Counted from the first letter of the stretch, positions 1-6,408 are shown. The stretch: DNA of 8,920 bases from an uncultured Clostridia bacterium (GCA_905235695.1 CAJOMW010000094.1:1-8920), one strand, 5' to 3'. Numbers and translations are program-made. Notes: generated from the letters alone by a model not told the origin.

Positions 1-16
1 TTACAAAACGGTCTGC

Positions 17-45
17 ATTATATGCGCATTTTCGGAATATACATT
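17..45 (+). promoter_or_regulatory. Candidate sigma-E-like promoter of spoIIID
   Basis: Upstream of spoIIID, ATTATATG (17-24) lies 13 bases before TATACATT (38-45). These resemble the sigma-E -35 (GTCATATT) and -10 (CATACAAT) elements at about five and six of eight positions. SpoIIID is a sigma-E regulon member in Bacillus subtilis, so the position makes sense, but AT-rich sequence gives such matches by chance. I saw no convincing sigma-A promoter in these 72 bases, although the window edge could hide one. Confidence 0.3.
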
Positions 46-72
46 ATTAAATGAAATAAGGAGGAGTAGCAA

Positions 73-342
73 ATGGTCGGAAAATACGACGAAAGGACGT
101 TGACCTTGGCAAAATACATAAGCGAAACCGGCTCTACCGTACGAGATACGGCAAAGCACTTCGGGCTCAGCAAATCCACCGTCCACAAGGACATTACCAC
201 TCGCCTTCCGGAAATAAGCGAGGAAATATACGAGACGGTGCGTGTGATACTCGACAGAAACAAGGCGGAGAGGCACCTGCGCGGCGGTCTTGCCACAAAG
301 CAAAAATACGAGCAGATAAAACTGCTCGGCAAGGTCGTATGA
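73..342 (+). CDS. spoIIID: Sporulation transcriptional regulator SpoIIID
   Basis: This is a small DNA-binding regulator that acts in the mother cell during sporulation, switching sigma-E genes on or off and helping the change to sigma-K. The 89-residue protein is close to the usual size (93 in B. subtilis). Family hallmarks are visible: an N-terminal ERTLTLAKYI helix, a helix-turn-helix at about residues 22-42 containing GLSKSTVHKD, then TRLPEI, and the basic C-terminal helix with RHLRGGLATKQKY (about 68-79) that contacts DNA. The ATG follows an excellent ribosome binding site (AAGGAGGAG, 57-65) at normal spacing. It stands alone here and converges on the minus-strand operon, with a hairpin between them. 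Its usual left-hand neighbours lie outside the window. Family assignment is by recognition of conserved motifs. Confidence 0.96.
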   Translation: MVGKYDERTLTLAKYISETGSTVRDTAKHFGLSKSTVHKDITTRLPEISEEIYETVRVILDRNKAERHLRGGLATKQKYEQIKLLGKVV

Positions 343-373
343 CAAGTATCGAGTATATCAAGCGATGATACAA

Positions 374-401
374 AAAGGGCGTCGGGCTGCCGACGCTCTT
401 C
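374..401. terminator. Bidirectional intrinsic terminator
   Basis: AAGGGCGTCGG and CCGACGCTCTT pair over 11 positions with one G-T wobble around a GCTG loop. The hairpin sits between the spoIIID stop (342) and the stop of the convergent operon (407). Read leftward it is followed by a run of five T, a good terminator. Read rightward the tail is CTTTGGTT, which is weaker. It probably serves both transcripts, more strongly the minus-strand operon. Confidence 0.75.
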
Positions 402-406
402 TTTGG

Positions 407-1159
407 TTATTGCTTTTTAACTTCGTACAAATACCTGTTCCCTTCCTTGCCCACCATTACAACTTTGTCGAGATATTTAAGCACTCCGAGCGCCATACCG
501 GCGCTGCGGTCGGTTATCTTTGCAGACCTCGCAAAGTCCTTTGCCGTAAACACCTCGGGGAGCGAATCGGGGATAAGCTTATAATAATCGTCTTTTGAGA
601 TAATGTCAACCTCGTCAATAAGACGCTCGGGCAGTCTGTCGCAGCGCGTTGAGCCTTTCTTGCCGTCGTTGCTCCAGCCGTCAAGATAGCGGTATTCGAC
701 AAGCTCGAGAAGGACGTACTTCAAGTGAAAATGGGGGTGATCGAGATACTGCTTTATGCGATAAAGCTCGCGGAAGGAGTCGGTCACCGCCCCCTTCTTC
801 GGGCTTTTTCTTTTAGGTGTGACCTCGCTCGTCTCTGTGTTTATCCAGCACAGCCACTTTATATGCGGCAAGGGGTACACCACCGTCACGTCGTACTCCG
901 GAAGGAACGCCTCGAGCTTTTTTCCGAGGCTGCCGAAGGACCTCGTCTGCACCTCGTATATGCCGTCCTCACGCTTTATATCGCAGACGAACCTCTTGCA
1001 CTTTACCTCATGCAGTTCTTCCCTCGGCTCAATATATCTCTTTATGACAGCGTGGAGCGTCTTCTCTCCGAGAGTTCCTATTCCGCTGCGCTCTGCGCCG
1101 ACGCCTATTACCGCATCGCACGCATCCGAAAACCTCTTTTCCTGCTCGGAAGTTATCAT
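407..1159 (-). CDS. Conserved uncharacterised protein: nuclease-like N-terminus plus winged-helix C-terminus
   Basis: I recognise this 250-residue protein only as a conserved hypothetical found in many Firmicutes; its function is unknown. Residues about 27-110 carry an E32, D60, E69-V-Q71 series set in predicted strands (FVCDIK, IYEVQTRSF, DVTVVYPL). This resembles the PD-(D/E)XK nuclease core, with Q in place of the final K. A conserved-looking stretch TPKRKSPKKG follows (114-123), then LLELVEYRYLDGWS (150-163). Residues about 203-248 (FTAKDFARSAKITDRSAGMALGVLKYL and what follows) look like a winged helix. There is no signal peptide or membrane segment, so it is probably cytoplasmic. Its ATG lies one base after the stop of the upstream TPM gene (TGATATG), with GCGGAA as a modest ribosome site inside that gene, so translation is probably coupled. 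The nuclease reading is inference. Confidence 0.75.
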   Translation of the reverse strand: MITSEQEKRFSDACDAVIGVGAERSGIGTLGEKTLHAVIKRYIEPREELHEVKCKRFVCDIKREDGIYEVQTRSFGSLGKKLEAFLPEYDVTVVYPLPHIKWLCWINTETSEVTPKRKSPKKGAVTDSFRELYRIKQYLDHPHFHLKYVLLELVEYRYLDGWSNDGKKGSTRCDRLPERLIDEVDIISKDDYYKLIPDSLPEVFTAKDFARSAKITDRSAGMALGVLKYLDKVVMVGKEGNRYLYEVKKQ

Positions 1160-1160
1160 A

Positions 1161-2432
1161 TCAGAATTTTCCGCTTCTGCCGCCGGAGTGAGATGAGCCG
1201 GACGAGCCCATGGATACGCTTCCGCCGGAGCTCGATTTTTCCTGTCTTTCTGTTTTTATTACGGTTGAGTACAGGAAAGTGTCGCTGCTTGCGATAAGCT
1301 TAAAGCTTCCCTGCTTCAGGTAGTAAGAAGCGTCCGCCTGACTTACTGCAGTGTCCATCTTTTTCTTAAAGTTTGCGGCGACGATCCAGCCTATGAGCAC
1401 AGCAATAAGCAAGGGAAGAACTATCGTCCAATTGATTTCGTAGTCGGATTTTTTGTCGCTGTTGTAATAGTAAAACTGCCCGTTTTCGGCGCACTCGAGC
1501 GTGTAATCGACGTCCGAAACGAACTTATTAAAGGCTCCGTAATAGTCGTTGCGCTCGAGGTACGGCAAAAAGCCGTCTTCAATAACCTCCAGTGCCGCAT
1601 CATTGAACGCCGCACCGTCCAAACCGACATTGCCGAAGGAGTTTATCGCAAAATCCCTGTCGTCGAGGCTTATGAGCAGCATAATGCCGGATTTGCTCTC
1701 GCCGATACCGAAATCGCACTCTCTGTAAAGCGCTTCGAGGTATGCGAGCGCATCGAAGTAATCTCCGAGCGAATTGTCCGTAAATATTACAACGTCGCAT
1801 GCGTATTTATTTGCGATCTCGTATATCTGAGAATCAAGTATAGTGACCTGCTCGTCAGTGAGTATACCTGCATAGTCGATAACTCCGGTGTACAAAAACT
1901 CACCATCATCGGGGAAGCAGTAATACTGCCCGTTTTCGGCGTATTCGAGTATCTCCTTCGCATCGTATACAAAGCTGCTGCAGGCACTGGGAATGTCTTT
2001 TTGCTCGAGATAGGGGAAAATGTCGTATTCCATTGCAGACAGTGCCGCATCGTTGAACGCTGTTTCGGCATCTCCGAAAGAGTTTATCGCATATTCAAAA
2101 GTATCCGCGCTGATGAGAAGCATTACGCCTGCGAAGCTGTCGCCTATTCCAAACCCGTATTCATCGTAGAAATTGTTTAGATATTCAAGTGAGTCTGCGC
2201 CGTCAAGCGTTTCGACAATACACACGAATACGTCGGTTTCGTACTGCTTTATCGTGTCGTAAATTTCATTTTCGAGTGCCAGTTCCTGCTCATCGGGAAT
2301 GACGCCGGCGTAGTCAAGCACTCTTACGCTTATGTACTCGTCAATTTGATCCACCGAGATGCAGCTTGCCGTAAGGGCAGAGGTAAGAATCAAAGCGCAA
2401 GTCAAAATCAATGCGGTAATTGTCTTCTTCAT
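1161..2432 (-). CDS. Membrane-anchored protein with two tandem TPM domains
   Basis: The 423-residue protein begins with a signal sequence (MKK plus a hydrophobic run to about residue 23; the TASC at 21-24 could be a weak lipobox). Two TPM-type (PF04536-like) domains follow, at about 36-170 and 183-320. Each has the same order: a (V/I)DYAG start, DEQ, an FGIG segment, MLLIS, FAINSFG or YAINSFG, AFNDAAL, (F)LPYLE, and ends in AENGQ(Y/F). A transmembrane helix (about 335-353) and a cytosolic tail rich in Ser/Gly (400-423) complete it. TPM domains are linked to membrane quality control and, in some cases, phosphatase activity; the role here is unknown. I chose the ATG at 2432 because AGGAAGGTGG sits just upstream; an in-frame ATG 30 bases earlier lacks one and overlaps the previous gene. 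It is the middle gene of the operon, 26 bases after the zinc-ribbon gene. Confidence 0.87.
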   Translation of the reverse strand: MKKTITALILTCALILTSALTASCISVDQIDEYISVRVLDYAGVIPDEQELALENEIYDTIKQYETDVFVCIVETLDGADSLEYLNNFYDEYGFGIGDSFAGVMLLISADTFEYAINSFGDAETAFNDAALSAMEYDIFPYLEQKDIPSACSSFVYDAKEILEYAENGQYYCFPDDGEFLYTGVIDYAGILTDEQVTILDSQIYEIANKYACDVVIFTDNSLGDYFDALAYLEALYRECDFGIGESKSGIMLLISLDDRDFAINSFGNVGLDGAAFNDAALEVIEDGFLPYLERNDYYGAFNKFVSDVDYTLECAENGQFYYYNSDKKSDYEINWTIVLPLLIAVLIGWIVAANFKKKMDTAVSQADASYYLKQGSFKLIASSDTFLYSTVIKTERQEKSSSGGSVSMGSSGSSHSGGRSGKF

Positions 2433-2458
2433 TTCAAATCCACCTTCCTTTCGCCCTC

Positions 2459-3547
2459 TCATCTCATGAACAGGAAGTAGTACAGTGCGTAGAGCAATAT
2501 CGAGGATATTCCCGATATTCCAAGGAGGTACGCCCAGTATCGCCCTTTGCTTATGGGATATTCCCCGGCAATTTTTCCGGTCTGACCGTTTATTGCGTAA
2601 TTATAATTCTTGTCTCTGTATCTCACGTTGAACATCCACACCGGAAGAAATGCGTATCTCACCTTTCCGTCGCTGCTTCTTACTCCGGACTGATTTTCGG
2701 TTACAGACGCATAGCCTGTGACGGTCGAGCGGAGCAGCTCCTGCGTAGAGCGATCCACCCTCGCGTTCGCCCTGTCAATACACTGTGTGTTGTCGTAGTC
2801 GTACTTATTTGCGAGGTAGCCGGACAGGTAAGCCGTGTCGAAATTCACCGCCTTTGAGTAGTCGTAAGGCTCTATCGCCTCCATGTATGCGTCGTCAGCC
2901 TTTTCGGAGCCGTCTACCGGAACATTGCAAAAGCCAGCCTTGCCCTTTCTCATTACGTAAAAGTGGTCGGTTTTGGTGTAGTTGTATTTGGAGTCGCTCC
3001 ATGTGGTGACTCTTGTCGCATCGTATGTTGCGTCGCCGTCGACATTACAGTCGTACACCCAGAACGGCACGTAAACTCCCTTTACGTTTTCCATCTTACT
3101 CTCTCTTATATAGTGCTTTGGCAAAAGCCGTTTTCCCTTACAGCTTTTTTTCAGTATCTGCAAAGCCGCATCCTTAGGAACGGCAAAGGGTATGACGTAG
3201 TCAGGCTTCAGACCGCCCTCGAACTGCTTTTTCACTATTGCGGAATTGCCGCAGTAGGGGCATATCGTCGCTCCCGTGGTATCTTCGCCGTATATCTCCG
3301 CTCCGCAGCCGCTGCAGGTATACTCGCTGAGGTTTATCACTTCGTCCGAGCCGTATTCGCGCTGCTCGTAGTGCTCCCAGTCGTAAGTTTTTTCCGTGCT
3401 GACCTCCTGCTCCGCCTTCTCCATGTTCAAAATGTCTTCAACATTGAATTCGCTGCCGCAGTACTGGCACTTCAGCTTTTGCGAGGTTCCGTCAAAAGCG
3501 ACCGGAGCCGCGCAGCAAGGGCAGGTATAATTTTTGAATTCAGCCAT
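2459..3547 (-). CDS. Double zinc-ribbon protein with C-terminal membrane anchor
   Basis: This 362-residue protein is the first gene of the minus-strand operon. It has two treble-clef/zinc-ribbon cysteine sets: C9..C12 with C27..C30, and C78..C81 with C96..C99, the latter in an ICPYCGN context. The central region (about 110-330) is a conserved beta-rich segment containing VPFWVYDC (160-167) and LPVWMFNVRY (301-310). Residues about 338-360 form one transmembrane helix close to the C-terminus, so most of the protein should face the cytoplasm. I recognise this as the kind annotated as TFIIB-type zinc-ribbon-containing protein in Clostridia, a name that reflects only the ribbon and does not imply transcription initiation. 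It often sits beside TPM-domain genes, as here. AAGGGGTG lies just before the ATG. Biochemical role unknown. Confidence 0.85.
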   Translation of the reverse strand: MAEFKNYTCPCCAAPVAFDGTSQKLKCQYCGSEFNVEDILNMEKAEQEVSTEKTYDWEHYEQREYGSDEVINLSEYTCSGCGAEIYGEDTTGATICPYCGNSAIVKKQFEGGLKPDYVIPFAVPKDAALQILKKSCKGKRLLPKHYIRESKMENVKGVYVPFWVYDCNVDGDATYDATRVTTWSDSKYNYTKTDHFYVMRKGKAGFCNVPVDGSEKADDAYMEAIEPYDYSKAVNFDTAYLSGYLANKYDYDNTQCIDRANARVDRSTQELLRSTVTGYASVTENQSGVRSSDGKVRYAFLPVWMFNVRYRDKNYNYAINGQTGKIAGEYPISKGRYWAYLLGISGISSILLYALYYFLFMR

Positions 3548-3587
3548 AAAATGTCACCCCTTATAAGAGTTATATGAGTACATGAAT

Positions 3588-3596
3588 ATTTTATCA
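3588..3596 (-). promoter_or_regulatory. Extended -10 promoter for the minus-strand operon
   Basis: Read on the minus strand the sequence is TGATAAAAT, an extended -10 element (TG-N-TAAAAT). It would start RNA near 3580, about 33 bases before the zinc-ribbon ATG. A TTGATT lies 19 bases upstream, too far for an ideal -35. No better leftward candidate was seen in the intergenic region. Confidence 0.45.
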
Positions 3597-3627
3597 TAAA
3601 AAATGTAGTATAAATCAACATTAAATA

Positions 3628-3656
3628 TTGATTTTCCGAAAAATAAAGTTTATAAT
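3628..3656 (+). promoter_or_regulatory. Sigma-A-type promoter, distal rightward
   Basis: TTGATT (3628-3633) and a perfect TATAAT (3651-3656) are separated by exactly 17 bases. RNA would start near 3663. It lies about 190 bases before the first possible start codon of the membrane-protein gene and ahead of a second promoter, so it would yield either a long leader or a separate small RNA. Confidence 0.55.
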
Positions 3657-3662
3657 ACCCTT

Positions 3663-3763
3663 ATGAAAGCTCCTGCGGAGAGACTTTACAGTCATACGAA
3701 CACTTACAATGTCCGACAGGGCTTGCTGAGATAGACTGCAATTGAAAACATTTATTTCAGGAC
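3663..3763 (+). other. Unexplained inter-promoter segment, possible small RNA or leader
   Basis: About 100 bases lie between two good rightward promoters and hold no convincing open frame with a ribosome site. Local pairing is visible: AAAGCTCC (3666-3673) with GGAG-AGA-CTTT (3677-3687), which would compete with GACT/AGTC (3682-3693). A longer-range CAGTC/GACTG pair (3689-3693 with 3734-3738) is also possible. No U-tract terminator ends it. I could not match it to a riboswitch class I know; the GGAGAGAC piece recalls a glycine aptamer but the rest does not fit. Confidence 0.3.
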
Positions 3764-3792
3764 TTGAAAAATATCGAAAATAGATATATAAT
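3764..3792 (+). promoter_or_regulatory. Sigma-A-type promoter, proximal, for the membrane-protein gene
   Basis: TTGAAA (3764-3769) and a perfect TATAAT (3787-3792) have a 17-base spacer. RNA would start near 3799, about 48 bases ahead of the ATG at 3847 and its ribosome site. This is the best promoter for the gene that follows. Confidence 0.65.
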
Positions 3793-3846
3793 GTCTTTTG
3801 GTTATTTCTTGTTACCTACACTAAAAAACGAAAGGATCGATCTGCA

Positions 3847-3882
3847 ATGTCATTCAGCTTTCCCGAAAAGAAAAAGTTTTGA
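3847..3882 (+). other. 11-codon start fragment, likely the displaced N-terminus of the next gene
   Basis: An ATG at 3847 has a good ribosome site (AAAGGA, 3831-3836) but its frame encodes only MSFSFPEKKKF before TGA at 3880-3882. The stop overlaps a TTG codon (TTTTGAG), which starts the long membrane-protein frame. Adding one base to the A5 run at 3871-3875 would join the two as MSFSFPEKKKVLRIMYF, a natural positively charged N-terminus before the first membrane helix. It may therefore be a one-base deletion (real or a sequencing error), or a short leader peptide coupled to a TTG start. Confidence 0.5.
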
Positions 3883-4571
3883 GAATAATGTATTTTGTCG
3901 TGCTCGCAAGCTTTATACTTCCGGCAATTTACCTGTCGATAAGGCTATCTGTCGCCCCGGCAGTCGACGACGAAATGTTTCAGAAATCCGACTATCTGCT
4001 GATGATAGTCGAGTGCCTGCTCGGTGTAGTAGTCATAAATATACCGGCGGTCGTATCAAGAACGCTGAAATACGACATTCCCGTATTTCTGAACATCCTC
4101 TACCTCATATTCCTGTACTGTGCGATATTTCTCGGAGAAGTTGAAAGCTTCTACTATGTTGTCCCGCACTGGGACGTTATACTGCACTGCATGAGCAGTA
4201 TGATGCTGGGTATATTCGGGTATATGTTCGTGTATATAATAAACAAGGAGAGTGCGGCAATGAACCTCTCGCCCTTCTTCGTAGCACTCTTTGCGTTCTG
4301 CTTTGCCCTCTCGATCGAGGCACTCTGGGAGATATACGAATTCACCTTTGATGGGATACTCGGACTTAATATGCAGAAGTTCCGCCTTGAGAGCGGCACG
4401 CCCCTCATCGGCCGAGACGCTCTCGGGGACACAATGAAGGATATTATAATAGACGCCATCGGAGCGTTCACATCCACCACAATAGGATTTATTTCTCTCA
4501 AGAAGGGGCGCCCGATAATGGGAAAGGGCCGCAAGAAAAAGGATGATGAGAGAGCGGACGAAGGCAAATAA
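3879..4571 (+). CDS. Polytopic membrane protein, DUF2238/YjdF-like
   Basis: About 230 residues with six predicted membrane helices (near 3-21, 38-60, 67-86, 104-122, 130-148 and 187-206), followed by a short, highly charged cytosolic tail (KGRKKKDDERADEGK). Polar residues cluster in or beside helices: HWDVILH (97-103), EALWEIYEF (147-155) and GDTMKDIIIDAIGA (183-196). This H-x-x-x-x-x-H, E-W-E, D-x-x-x-D pattern resembles small integral membrane families of the DUF2238 type, for which I know no established function. The start is uncertain: the listed TTG lacks a good ribosome site of its own, an ATG lies three codons later (3888), and the well-placed ATG at 3847 is one base out of frame. It has its own promoter and is probably a single-gene unit. 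No clear terminator follows; 4572-4648 is AT-rich with nothing recognisable. Confidence 0.75.
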   Translation: MRIMYFVVLASFILPAIYLSIRLSVAPAVDDEMFQKSDYLLMIVECLLGVVVINIPAVVSRTLKYDIPVFLNILYLIFLYCAIFLGEVESFYYVVPHWDVILHCMSSMMLGIFGYMFVYIINKESAAMNLSPFFVALFAFCFALSIEALWEIYEFTFDGILGLNMQKFRLESGTPLIGRDALGDTMKDIIIDAIGAFTSTTIGFISLKKGRPIMGKGRKKKDDERADEGK

Positions 4572-4648
4572 AAGCTGTATAACAAGTCAAAAAGCCGTCA
4601 TATCAATAAAATTTAATTTTTTGTTTACAAAATAATCCGCAAAAGCTA

Positions 4649-4677
4649 TTGACATATCGGTTTTGCTGTGTTAGAAT
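4649..4677 (+). promoter_or_regulatory. Strong sigma-A promoter of the T-box operon
   Basis: A perfect TTGACA (4649-4654) and TAGAAT (4672-4677) are separated by 17 bases. Transcription would start near 4684, immediately before the first conserved part of the T-box leader, which fits a constitutive promoter with control by attenuation. Confidence 0.82.
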
Positions 4678-4683
4678 ACCCGT

Positions 4684-4953
4684 ATCGTGAAAATGCGGTG
4701 AAGAAATTAAGCGCTATTGCAAAAATGCTTCAGAGAGCCGGCGGCAGGTGAAAGCCGGTGCAAAAGGCATAGCGTCGTCTCGTTTCCGAGCAGAGTTTCC
4801 GAACGGCCTAGGCCAAGTAAGAGATTACGTCTCCCCACGTTACAGGGGCAGGGCTTGATAGAGCCTGACAGAGCGGTCGTGCTTGCACGGCAATTAGGGT
4901 GGTACCGCAAACAGAAAGTTTGTCCCTGAGGTTTTCCTCGGGGACTATTTTTT
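4684..4953 (+). ncRNA. T-box riboswitch leader, probable leucine (CUC) specifier
   Basis: The hallmark T-box sequence AATTAGGGTGGTACCGC occupies 4892-4908. GCGGT (4873-4877) can pair with ACCGC (4904-4908) to form the antiterminator, leaving TGGT to bind the ACCA end of an uncharged tRNA with discriminator A. Stem I is visible: the AGAGAGCCGGCGG region (4732-4744) pairs through GCCGGC with GCCGG (4754-4758), and CGCTAT (4712-4717) with ATAGCG (4769-4774). After that helix the best specifier is CTC (4779-4781), followed by G and five bases later by CGAGC, the usual arrangement; this is a leucine codon. GTC (Val) at 4774-4776 or 4777-4779 is the main alternative. By family logic, uncharged tRNA allows read-through into the LeuA-like and fusion genes. 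Class assignment is near certain; the specifier is inferred by eye. Confidence 0.93.
4922..4953 (+). terminator. T-box attenuator terminator
   Basis: GTCCCTGAGG pairs with CCTCGGGGAC around TTTT (4922-4945), with one G-T wobble, and is followed by TATTTTTTT. It lies directly downstream of the antiterminator and 24 bases before the LeuA-like start, the standard place for T-box attenuation. A small CAAAC/GTTTG hairpin (4908-4922) bridges the two alternatives. Confidence 0.92.
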
Positions 4954-4977
4954 TACAAAGGAAGGAATGGTCTAAAA

Positions 4978-6387
4978 ATGAAAAAAATCGCAATTTCAGA
5001 CATGACGCTCAAGGAAATGTCAAAAACAGCACAGCTCAGCTTCAAGGAAAAAATCGAAATAGCAAAGCTTATAGACAGGCTAAACCTATCCGTCATTGAG
5101 ATTTCCCCCATTTCAAACGCAAAGATAGACACTATTCTCATAAAGACTATCTCCACCTGCGTTAAGAACAGCGTTATAGCGCTTCCGGTAAATCTGACGG
5201 AAGAGGGAGTCGACGAGGCATGGGAGGCTGTTAAGGGCGCAAAGAAGCCGCGCCTTCAGGTAGTCGTTCCTATGTCTGCCGTACAGATGGAATATATATG
5301 CCGCAAAAAGCCGGCGAAGGTTCTCGAAATGATAGACGTGCTCGTAAAGAAGGCGGCGGCGGTTTGCGAAGACGTCGAATTTGTCGCAACCGACGCAACG
5401 CGCAGTGAGCCCGAATTTCTCCGCAAGGCGATAGAATGTGCCATAAGCGGCGGCGCAAAGACGATAACGATATGCGACACGGCCGGCGAAATGATAACCG
5501 ACGAGTTCACAAAGTTCATAACCGAGCTTTACTCAGACATTCCGGATCTTAAAGACGTGAGAGTCGGTATAAACGCCTCCGACGAGCTTAATATGGGAAC
5601 CGCAACGGTTCTCTCCGCCGTAAAGATAGGCGTTGACGAAATAAAGACAGCCTCCTGCAACAGCACGCTTCCGTCTATGGAATCGGTACTCAAGATAATA
5701 CGCGCAAGAGGCGACACGATAGGCGTTACCACGGACGTTGGCGTTACGGAGTTTCAGCGTGCGGCAAAACAGATAAGCTGGATATGCGAGGGAAAGAACG
5801 AGCATACCCCCTACTCTGCCGCAAGCGCCTCCGCTTCCGACGGCGGCGACAGCTTCTCGCTCAGCGAGTATACAGATATGAAGACGGTCCTTGACGCAGT
5901 TGCTTCTCTCGGATACGACCTCTCCGAAGAAGATGCTGAGAGAGTATACGAGGAGTTCAAGCGCACCGCAAGCAAAAAGCAGATAAGCCCGAGAGAGCTT
6001 GACGCAATAGTAGCCTCCGCCGCAATGCAGGTGCCGCAGACTTACAAGCTCGTATCCTTCGTAATAAACAGTGGAAACATAATTTCTTCTACGGCAAACG
6101 TTCTCCTCGAAAAGGATGGAAAACAGCTCTCAGGCGTATGCATAGGCGACGGTCCCATCGACGCCGCTTTTCTTGCGATAGAGCAGATAGTCGGTCATCA
6201 CTACGAGCTGGACGATTTTCAGATACAGTCGGTCACCGAGGGGCGCGAGGCAATAGGCTCCGCCGTTGTAAAGCTCCGCTCGGGTGCGAAGGTATACTCC
6301 GGAAACGGCATATCTACCGACATAATAGGCGCAAGCATACGCGCTTACGTCAGCGCGCTCAACAAGATAGTATACGAAGAAGCGTAA
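4978..6387 (+). CDS. Divergent LeuA-like (2-isopropylmalate synthase family) protein lacking key catalytic residues
   Basis: The 469-residue protein aligns by eye along the whole LeuA plan: an HMGL-like TIM barrel (about 4-270), a linker (about 295-350), and a C-terminal LeuA regulatory/dimer domain (about 355-466) with well-kept GDGPIDAAFLAI (390-401) and GNGISTDIIGASIRAYV. The barrel is altered where chemistry happens. The usual DTTLRDGEQ is DMTLKEMSK (8-16), so D8 stays but Arg is Lys. The HxH metal pair (VHTHDD in E. coli) is INASDE (198-203). The HSSGIHQDG catalytic region has become an Ala/Ser-rich stretch (280-292). It may be a pseudoenzyme, a leucine sensor, or an enzyme with new chemistry. 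The ATG at 4978 follows AAGGAAGGA, spaced about 11 bases. It is the first gene behind the T-box; the fusion gene starts 21 bases on. An ordinary LeuA label would be misleading. Confidence 0.85.
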   Translation: MKKIAISDMTLKEMSKTAQLSFKEKIEIAKLIDRLNLSVIEISPISNAKIDTILIKTISTCVKNSVIALPVNLTEEGVDEAWEAVKGAKKPRLQVVVPMSAVQMEYICRKKPAKVLEMIDVLVKKAAAVCEDVEFVATDATRSEPEFLRKAIECAISGGAKTITICDTAGEMITDEFTKFITELYSDIPDLKDVRVGINASDELNMGTATVLSAVKIGVDEIKTASCNSTLPSMESVLKIIRARGDTIGVTTDVGVTEFQRAAKQISWICEGKNEHTPYSAASASASDGGDSFSLSEYTDMKTVLDAVASLGYDLSEEDAERVYEEFKRTASKKQISPRELDAIVASAAMQVPQTYKLVSFVINSGNIISSTANVLLEKDGKQLSGVCIGDGPIDAAFLAIEQIVGHHYELDDFQIQSVTEGREAIGSAVVKLRSGAKVYSGNGISTDIIGASIRAYVSALNKIVYEEA

Positions 6388-6408
6388 AGGCGGAAAGGAC
6401 TGAACATC

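Noticed and set aside
725..1297. Plus-strand open frame of 190 codons across two minus-strand genes
   Set aside because: It crosses the tightly coupled junction of two well-supported minus-strand genes, and no ribosome site or recognisable domain was found.
3663..3760. Possible glycine or TPP-type riboswitch, suggested by GGAGAGAC and CTGAGA pieces
   Set aside because: The second conserved half of the glycine aptamer (CCGAAGGGGCAA-like) is only partly echoed, the required pairing between halves is absent, and the remaining TPP core elements are missing.
3870..3882. Programmed -1 ribosomal frameshift at G-AAA-AAG-TTT-TGA
   Set aside because: The best heptamer is G AAA AAG and not A AAA AAG, so re-pairing after slippage is poor, and no strong downstream stimulatory structure is obvious. 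A missing base or coupled TTG start is simpler.
4572..4648. Terminator for the membrane-protein gene
   Set aside because: The AT-rich stretch AAAATTTAATTTTTT has a T-run but no GC-containing stem, so it is not a convincing intrinsic terminator.
4978..6387. Calling the gene leuA, a functional 2-isopropylmalate synthase
   Set aside because: Overall similarity supports the family, but the HxH metal ligands, catalytic Arg and catalytic His region are all replaced, so the enzyme name is not justified.
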